Source of the DNA: Sinosporangium siamense
GTDB lineage: Bacteria; Actinomycetota; Actinomycetes; Streptosporangiales; Streptosporangiaceae
Assembly: GCF_016863435.1 (NCBI RefSeq)
Contig: NZ_BOOW01000014.1
Coordinates: 62,001 to 126,000 of the forward strand
DNA: 64,000 bases
Direction of reading: 5' to 3'
The notes under the pieces were generated by a model that saw only the letters and a program-made list of their open reading frames with translations, was not told the DNA's origin and ran no database searches. This document shows, in pieces, positions 59,323 through 64,000 of the stretch (position 1 is its first letter; the number at the start of each line of letters is the position of its first letter). The translations under genes were made by a program, and so were the position numbers.

Positions 59323-59456
59323 CGTTGACCTCCTTAGAAGGGTTCGCCCCGGATTCTTCCCACGGGCCTCTTTCCCACAATCATGGTTCTCCTCGCAGGT
59401 GACCGCCCGAGTGGGTCGTCAGAGGGGCAATATGGAATCGCGTAACAGGTCGTGAA

Positions 59457-60836
59457 ATGTCGGTGACCATGGCTAGTGTGCGTCAAGTGATCGAACGTTG
59501 GAGCCGCGATCAGGTTCTTTCGCTCGCCCCCGACCTCCCTTCCCAGAAAGCCGCGCAAAGCGTGGCCAGACCCGGAAAATGGCCGGTCACAGGGGTCTGC
59601 GCGGAGACCCACGTCGTGTGGGGCGAGTGCCAGGGCAGCGGTGCCAAGCCGTACCTCGCGTGTGTTGATCTCTCGGAACCCGCCTACAGGTGCAACTGCC
59701 CCAGCCGGAAGTTTCCCTGCAAGCACGCGCTCGGTCTGCTTCTCCACTGGTCCGCAGGCGGGGTGCCGGACGGCGGCGAGATGCCGCCCTGGACAAGGGA
59801 ATGGCTGGACGGGCGCCGGGAGCGCCAGGCGAAGGCCGCCGCCCAGGCGGCCGTCACGACGGACACCACCACCGGCACCGAGGCCGACACCGACGCCGGC
59901 AGGCAGGAGGCCGCCGCCCGCCGAGCCGAGCAGCGCGAGCAGCGCGTGACCACCGGGCTGCTGGAGCTGGAGCGCTGGCTCACCGACCAGGTGCGCCAGG
60001 GCGTCGCGGGCACCCGCGCCGGCGGCCACGCCCACTGGGACGACGTGGCCAAACGCCTGTTCGACGCGCAGGCGCCCGGCATGGCGGGAGCCGTCGCCCG
60101 CCTCGGCGGCACACTCGCGGAAGACGACTGGCCGAGCCGCCTGCTCGGCGAATATGCACTCCTCTACCTTCTCGCCGCCGCCCACCGCGGGCAGAGCGCC
60201 CTGCCCGGCGACCTCGCCGCCTCCGTGCGCTCCCGGGTCGGCTTCACCGTCACCCGGGAGGAGGTGCTGGCGGGGGAGACCGTACGCGACCACTGGGACG
60301 TGCTGGGCCGCCGCGACGAGGAGCAGGACCGGCTGACCGCCCGCCGCGTATGGCTGCGCGGCCGCGGCACCGGCAGGAGCGCCCTCGTGCTCTCCTTCGC
60401 ACCGATCGGCCAGCCCCTGGACGCCTCCCTCGTGACCGGCGCGACCGTCGACGCCGACCTGGCCTTCTACCCCGGCGCCAGCCCGCTGCGCGCCCTGGTC
60501 GCTGCCCGCCACGCCCCGCCGTACACCGAGGGGCCGCCCGCCGGCGTCACCATGGCCGAGGCCCTCACCGCCGTGTCGGACGCCCTCGCGGGCGACCCGT
60601 GGCTGGAGTCGTGGCCGCTGGTGCTCTCCGGCGTCGTGCCCGCTCGCGACCGCGGATGGCTGCTGGCCGACGCCGCCACCGGCGAGGGCCTGCCCCTGCA
60701 CCGCAGGACCGGCGCCCCGTGGACACTGATCGCGGTCTCCGGCGGCCACCCGGTCACGGTCGCCGCGGAGTGGACGCCCCGCGGCCTGGTGCCGCTGACG
60801 ACCTGGGACGACGACGGCCGCGTGGTGCTGCTGTGA
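59457..60836 (+). CDS. SWIM zinc-finger protein
   Basis: 459 residues. The SWIM motif CxCxnCxH is at about residues 78-91 (YRCNCPSRKFPCKHALGLLL), preceded by a VTGVCAETHVVWGECQGSGA beta region. An Ala/Arg-rich helical linker (about 120-170) leads into a long C-terminal region (WLTDQVRQGVAGTRAGG; WLRGRGTGRSALVLSFAP) conserved in actinobacterial copies. SWIM domains bind DNA or proteins. ATG at 59457; ATG at 59469 also possible. It heads the SWIM-DUF5691-MoxR-DUF5682 group, which resembles E. coli YehQ (SWIM), YehL (MoxR-type ATPase), YehM and YehP (VWA). Confidence 0.88.
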   Translation: MSVTMASVRQVIERWSRDQVLSLAPDLPSQKAAQSVARPGKWPVTGVCAETHVVWGECQGSGAKPYLACVDLSEPAYRCNCPSRKFPCKHALGLLLHWSAGGVPDGGEMPPWTREWLDGRRERQAKAAAQAAVTTDTTTGTEADTDAGRQEAAARRAEQREQRVTTGLLELERWLTDQVRQGVAGTRAGGHAHWDDVAKRLFDAQAPGMAGAVARLGGTLAEDDWPSRLLGEYALLYLLAAAHRGQSALPGDLAASVRSRVGFTVTREEVLAGETVRDHWDVLGRRDEEQDRLTARRVWLRGRGTGRSALVLSFAPIGQPLDASLVTGATVDADLAFYPGASPLRALVAARHAPPYTEGPPAGVTMAEALTAVSDALAGDPWLESWPLVLSGVVPARDRGWLLADAATGEGLPLHRRTGAPWTLIAVSGGHPVTVAAEWTPRGLVPLTTWDDDGRVVLL

Positions 60837-61383
60837 CTCCGCCCCCCACGCCAGGGGCCTCCCACCGACCACCGTTCCCAGCAGAGGAGAATCCCCCGTT
60901 GCGGCCCACCCCCGGCCCCGCACCCACCCCACCCCGCCCCCACCAGCACCCCGCCACCCCACCGGAGCACGGTGGCGCGGCCCCATGCCCCAGCAGGCCG
61001 AACGCTGGACTACCGAGGAACGGGGCGCGGCCTCCCGGCGTGGCCGAACTCGCCCCACTTCACAGCCTGTGTCCCCCTGAGCCGGACGGTGGCCCGCCAG
61101 CGAGCGGTGCCCGGTCTCCCCGCAGCGCCGGGGGCGCCGCACCTTACGGCCTGAGCCGCGCTGCCGCCGTGTCCCACGGTGCGGCCGTCGTCGGGGCTCT
61201 GTTGAGTGAGGAGGCGAGTATGCGTTGCGCCGGGTCACGTGGTGTGGCCACGACTCCCTCTGGGGTGGGCGGTGGTCCGCCGGGAGGTTGGATTCGGTCG
61301 TGCCGGGCGGGCGGGGTGCGGGCGACCCGGGCCAGGGATACGGCGGTACGGCAGGAGCCTTGGGGGAAGGGCGGGTGGGGTTG
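60837..61383. other. Gap inside the SWIM/MoxR cluster
   Basis: 547 bp between the SWIM gene and the DUF5691 gene. Sequence is very GC-rich, with C-runs at 60890-60960. Frames are open on both strands but give low-complexity Pro/Arg text that I do not believe. A promoter for the downstream genes may lie here, as the rightmost 150 bp are less biased. No clear inverted repeat was seen. Confidence 0.35.
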
Positions 61384-62784
61384 GTGACGTCGTGGGAGGA
61401 GCTTGTGTCGGCGGTGCTTGTCGGCACCGATCGGCGGCCGGTGCCGGGGGGTGACCCGCAGGTTGAGGCGCCGGTGGCGTTGTTGTCGGCGGCGGCGGTC
61501 GAGGTGGTGCGGTTGCGGGCCGGGCAGCGGCTTGTACCAGGGGAGACGTTGCCGGCGGCGCCCGCCGAGCACAAGCCGGTCATGCCGGAGGCGGCGGTCG
61601 CCAGGCTGACCCGCATTCTCGGCGGTGAGCAGCAGCGGCTGCTGCCCGAGTGGCTGGAGGCCGCCGCGGCGGCCGGGTTGCGGCTGCCGCCGCATCTGCT
61701 GCCGGAGGTGCTGGGCCACGGGGTCAGGGACCGCTCCATCCGGGACCACCTCGGGGTGCTCGCGGGCCGCCGGGGCGCGTGGCTGGCCGGGCTGAATCCG
61801 GCGTGGGGGTTCCTCGCCGAGGCGCCGGGGTGCCGGCAGGGTGAGGCCGAAACCGACGCCTGGGAGCTCGGCACCCGAGGTGACCGGTTCCACTACCTGC
61901 GCCATCTACGGAGAAACGATCCGGCGAAGGCTCGTGAGCTGCTCGCCGCGACGTGGGCGAAGGAGACGCCCGACGACCGGGCCGCGTTCATCGAGGCTTT
62001 GCAGTACGGGCTGTCTCCGGACGACGAGCCCTTCCTGGAGGCGGCGCTCGACGACCGCAGGCGTGAGGTGCGCAACCGGGCCGTCGACCTGCTGAGCAGG
62101 TTGCCCGAGTCGCGGCTGGCCCGCCGCATGGCGCAGCGCGCCGCCCGCTGCCTGTTCCGCGAGGGGGACGGTTTTTCCGCCAAACCGCCTGCGGCCTGTG
62201 ACGCCGCGATGGAGCGGGACGGCATTCGCGCCGCGGCCCCGGGCGGGAGCGGCAAACGCGGCTGGTGGCTTCAGCAGGTGGTGGCCCGCACCCCGCTGGG
62301 GTTCTGGCCGGGACATCTCGGGCTGAGCGTCGACCGGGTGGCGCGGCTGGACCTCGGCGACTGGGCCCGGGAGGTCAGGGTCGGCTGGGAGCGGGCCGCC
62401 GTGCTGCAGGGGGACGCGGTGTGGGCGCGGGCGCTGTTCGCGGTGGAGCCGCTGGCGGACCTGCTGGCGGTGCTGCCGCCGCAGGAGCGGGCCGTGCGGG
62501 CCGCGGGGGTCGTGCGGGGGCACGCCGTCGACGGTCAGTTGATCATGCTGCTCGGCGGTGTGCCGGGTCCGTGGGGGGTTCCGCTGGCGGAAGCCGTACT
62601 CCACAAAATCGTGGAAACGGTCGCGGTGCAGCCGTGGAACGTCAGCGAACTCGGGCGGCTGGCAGGGGAGCGGGTCGACCCCGCTCTCGCGGTGCACACC
62701 GCCGCCTTCTCGCCGGACGCGAACATCCAGAACATCGCCGCGACCCTGCAATTCCGTGACGAGATGCTGAAGGAGCTTCAGTGA
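61384..62784 (+). CDS. DUF5691 protein
   Basis: 466 residues, apparently soluble. SWEELVSAVLVGTDRRPVPG at the start, AAVEVVRLRAGQRL, and a central helical array with HYLRHLRRNDPAKARELLAA, LLSRLPESRLARRMAQRAAR and TPLGFWPGHLGLS give the look of a HEAT-like repeat protein. The family I recognise is DUF5691, known from clusters with SWIM, MoxR and DUF5682 genes. GTG at 61384 (or TTG at 61381) behind GGGTGGGG. Its stop overlaps the start of the MoxR gene (GTGA), so the two are coupled. Its role is unknown; as a repeat protein it may be a scaffold or adaptor for the ATPase. Confidence 0.8.
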   Translation: MTSWEELVSAVLVGTDRRPVPGGDPQVEAPVALLSAAAVEVVRLRAGQRLVPGETLPAAPAEHKPVMPEAAVARLTRILGGEQQRLLPEWLEAAAAAGLRLPPHLLPEVLGHGVRDRSIRDHLGVLAGRRGAWLAGLNPAWGFLAEAPGCRQGEAETDAWELGTRGDRFHYLRHLRRNDPAKARELLAATWAKETPDDRAAFIEALQYGLSPDDEPFLEAALDDRRREVRNRAVDLLSRLPESRLARRMAQRAARCLFREGDGFSAKPPAACDAAMERDGIRAAAPGGSGKRGWWLQQVVARTPLGFWPGHLGLSVDRVARLDLGDWAREVRVGWERAAVLQGDAVWARALFAVEPLADLLAVLPPQERAVRAAGVVRGHAVDGQLIMLLGGVPGPWGVPLAEAVLHKIVETVAVQPWNVSELGRLAGERVDPALAVHTAAFSPDANIQNIAATLQFRDEMLKELQ

Positions 62785-63848
62785 CCAACGTTCTTCGCCC
62801 GCACGCCGAGGATCAATACGCCGAGGAACTGGCGATCCTGGCCAAGGACGACGACCGGCCCAGGCCCCCCGGCTGGCGGCTGTCGCCGTGGGCGGTGACG
62901 ACCTACGTGCTGGGGGACGGGGCGCGCATCACCCCGAAGTACATCGGGCCGCGGCGCATCATCGAGGTCGCCGTGGCGACCCTCGCCACCGACCGGGCGC
63001 TGCTGCTGCTCGGTGTGCCCGGCACCGCCAAGACGTGGTTGTCCGAGCATCTCGCCGCCGCGATCAGCGGCGACTCCACGCTGCTCGTGCAGGGGACGGC
63101 GGGCACGGCCGAGGAGGCGATCCGCTACGGGTGGAACTACGCGCGGCTGCTCGCCGAGGGGCCCTCGCGCGAGGCGCTGACCCCGAGCCCGGTGATGCGC
63201 GCCATGTCGACCGGAGCGATCGCCCGGGTGGAGGAGCTGACCCGCATGCCCTCCGACGTGCAGGACGCCCTGATCACGGTGCTGTCGGAGAAGACGCTGC
63301 CGATCCCCGAGCTCAACCAGGAGGTGCAGGCCGTCCCCGGCTTCAACGTGATCGCGACCGCCAACGACCGCGACCGCGGCGTCAACGAGCTGTCGTCGGC
63401 GCTGCGCCGCCGCTTCAACACCGTCGTCCTGCCCGTGCCCGCCGGGGCCGAGGAGGAGGTGGAGATCGTGAGCCGCCGCGTCGCCCAGCTCAGCGCGGCA
63501 CTGCGGCTGCCCGAGACCGCGACCGGCCTGGAGGAGATCCGCCGCGTCGTCACCGTCTTCCGCGAGCTGCGCTCGGGCATGACGGAGGACGGCCGTACGA
63601 AGATCAAATCGCCGAGCGGCACCCTGTCGACCGCCGAGGCCATCTCGGTGCTGACGAACGGTGTGGCCCTCGCGGCCCACTTCGGCGACGGTGTGCTGCG
63701 CGCCGCCGATGTGGCCGCTGGCATCACCGGCGCAGTCGTGCAGGACCCGGTGTCGGACCGCGTGGTGTGGCGCGAATACCTGGAGACCGTGGTGCGCGAG
63801 CGTGACGGCTGGCGCGACTTCTACCGGGCCTGCCGTGACGAGCACTGA
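62781..63848 (+). CDS. MoxR-type AAA+ ATPase
   Basis: 355 residues. A 75-residue N-terminal region, then AAA+ core: Walker A LLLGVPGTAKTWLSEHLA (about residue 77), a Walker B-like IARVEELTRMPSDVQDALI (the usual Asp is Val or Glu here), VLSEKTLPIPELN, sensor 1 NVIATANDRDRG and the Arg finger region ELSSALRRRFN. The fold is close to YehL-type MoxR ATPases, which act as chaperones for VWA-domain partners. GTG at 62781 overlaps the DUF5691 stop. The DUF5682 gene starts inside its 3' end, so three genes are coupled. The divergent Walker B deserves checking. Confidence 0.9.
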   Translation: MTNVLRPHAEDQYAEELAILAKDDDRPRPPGWRLSPWAVTTYVLGDGARITPKYIGPRRIIEVAVATLATDRALLLLGVPGTAKTWLSEHLAAAISGDSTLLVQGTAGTAEEAIRYGWNYARLLAEGPSREALTPSPVMRAMSTGAIARVEELTRMPSDVQDALITVLSEKTLPIPELNQEVQAVPGFNVIATANDRDRGVNELSSALRRRFNTVVLPVPAGAEEEVEIVSRRVAQLSAALRLPETATGLEEIRRVVTVFRELRSGMTEDGRTKIKSPSGTLSTAEAISVLTNGVALAAHFGDGVLRAADVAAGITGAVVQDPVSDRVVWREYLETVVRERDGWRDFYRACRDEH

Positions 63849-64000
63849 CCTCCTCGGCGTCCGGCATCACGGCCCCGGCTCGGCTCGTGCCGTACGCGAC
63901 GAGCTGGCCAGGCTGCGGCCCGACATCGTGCTGATCGAGGGCCCGCCTGAGGCCGACGCGCTGGTCGCGCTTGCCGCCGACCCCGACCTGCGGCCGCCGG
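63835..64000 (+). CDS. DUF5682 protein, N-terminal part
   Basis: About 55 residues before the window ends: LLGVRHHGPGSARAVRDELA, RLRPDIVLIEGPPEADALVA. This start, with RHHGPGSA and IEGPPEAD, is the hallmark of DUF5682, found with MoxR ATPases, DUF5691 and VWA proteins. The GTG at 63835 lies within the last codons of the MoxR gene in another frame (14-bp overlap), implying translational coupling. The missing remainder and a VWA-domain gene are expected just to the right. Confidence 0.82.
   Translation, partial: MTSTDLLGVRHHGPGSARAVRDELARLRPDIVLIEGPPEADALVALAADPDLRPP

Overview
The window is about 70% GC and dense with genes. It reads as chromosome from a filamentous actinomycete, most likely in or near the Streptosporangiales. 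That placement is inferred from family content: an HTH/NBR1-Ig-like membrane protein, an XRE-nSTAND-WD40 protein, an NB-ARC/TPR protein, a SepF paralogue, an MsiK-type sugar ATPase, an F420-type LLM oxidoreductase, an A24 peptidase beside aroCKBQ, and a SWIM/DUF5691/MoxR/DUF5682 cluster. Starts are often GTG or TTG. I saw no rRNA, tRNA, insertion sequence or prophage.

Layout. 1-437: N-terminus of a membrane family-2 glycosyltransferase. 863-2939: carbamate kinase and a barbiturase/cyanuric-acid-hydrolase-type enzyme. 3051-9672: two large STAND NTPases placed tail to tail (NB-ARC/TPR and XRE-nSTAND1-WD40). 9808-12767: a small secreted protein, an NBR1-Ig-like membrane protein and an SseB-like protein. 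12794-19728: regulator/target modules (HxlR with an NmrA-like reductase; TetR with an MFS exporter and a second NmrA-like protein) and two alpha/beta hydrolases. 20045-22185: a SepF paralogue, then a scarred region holding a truncated pentapeptide-repeat gene, a decayed CRISPR array with a strict 61-bp period, a lipoprotein and two genes that lost their 5' ends. 22357-26431: prepilin peptidase and the shikimate genes aroC-aroK-aroB-aroQ. 26704-27513: an SGNH hydrolase. 27514-28696: non-coding tandem repeats. 28697-36513: DinG-like helicase, a disordered Tyr/Gly/Gln-rich protein, a CPA1 antiporter with a UBP zinc finger, a lipoprotein and two DUF202 proteins. 36514-37640: GC-rich repeats and a second, more decayed CRISPR-like array. 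37693-39707: ArsR-like/SRPBCC operon divergent from a TetR gene across a perfect 24-bp palindrome. 39955-45311: transglycosylase, an ABC transporter, an ArsR regulator antisense to the ATPase tail, a broken CorA gene and a glutathione peroxidase carrying the same promoter motif as arsR. 45390-51868: TetR, dioxygenase lipoprotein, LLM oxidoreductase/TetR pair, LacI and MsiK. 52058-59322: SDR, M14 carboxypeptidase, pirin, MFS, a 28-residue membrane peptide, a HicB-like protein and an aldehyde dehydrogenase. 59457-64000: SWIM, DUF5691, MoxR ATPase and the start of DUF5682, cut by the window end.

How the genes work together. The clearest units are aroCKBQ (four shikimate-pathway steps), the divergent regulator/target pairs with visible operators, LacI/MsiK with two LacI-type operators around a strong promoter, and the SWIM-DUF5691-MoxR-DUF5682 set, whose last three genes overlap and are probably translationally coupled. 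The strongest candidates for little-described biology are that MoxR/SWIM cluster, the paired STAND proteins (one with a possible amyloid-type signalling motif), the two decayed CRISPR arrays without cas genes, and the 28-residue membrane peptide.
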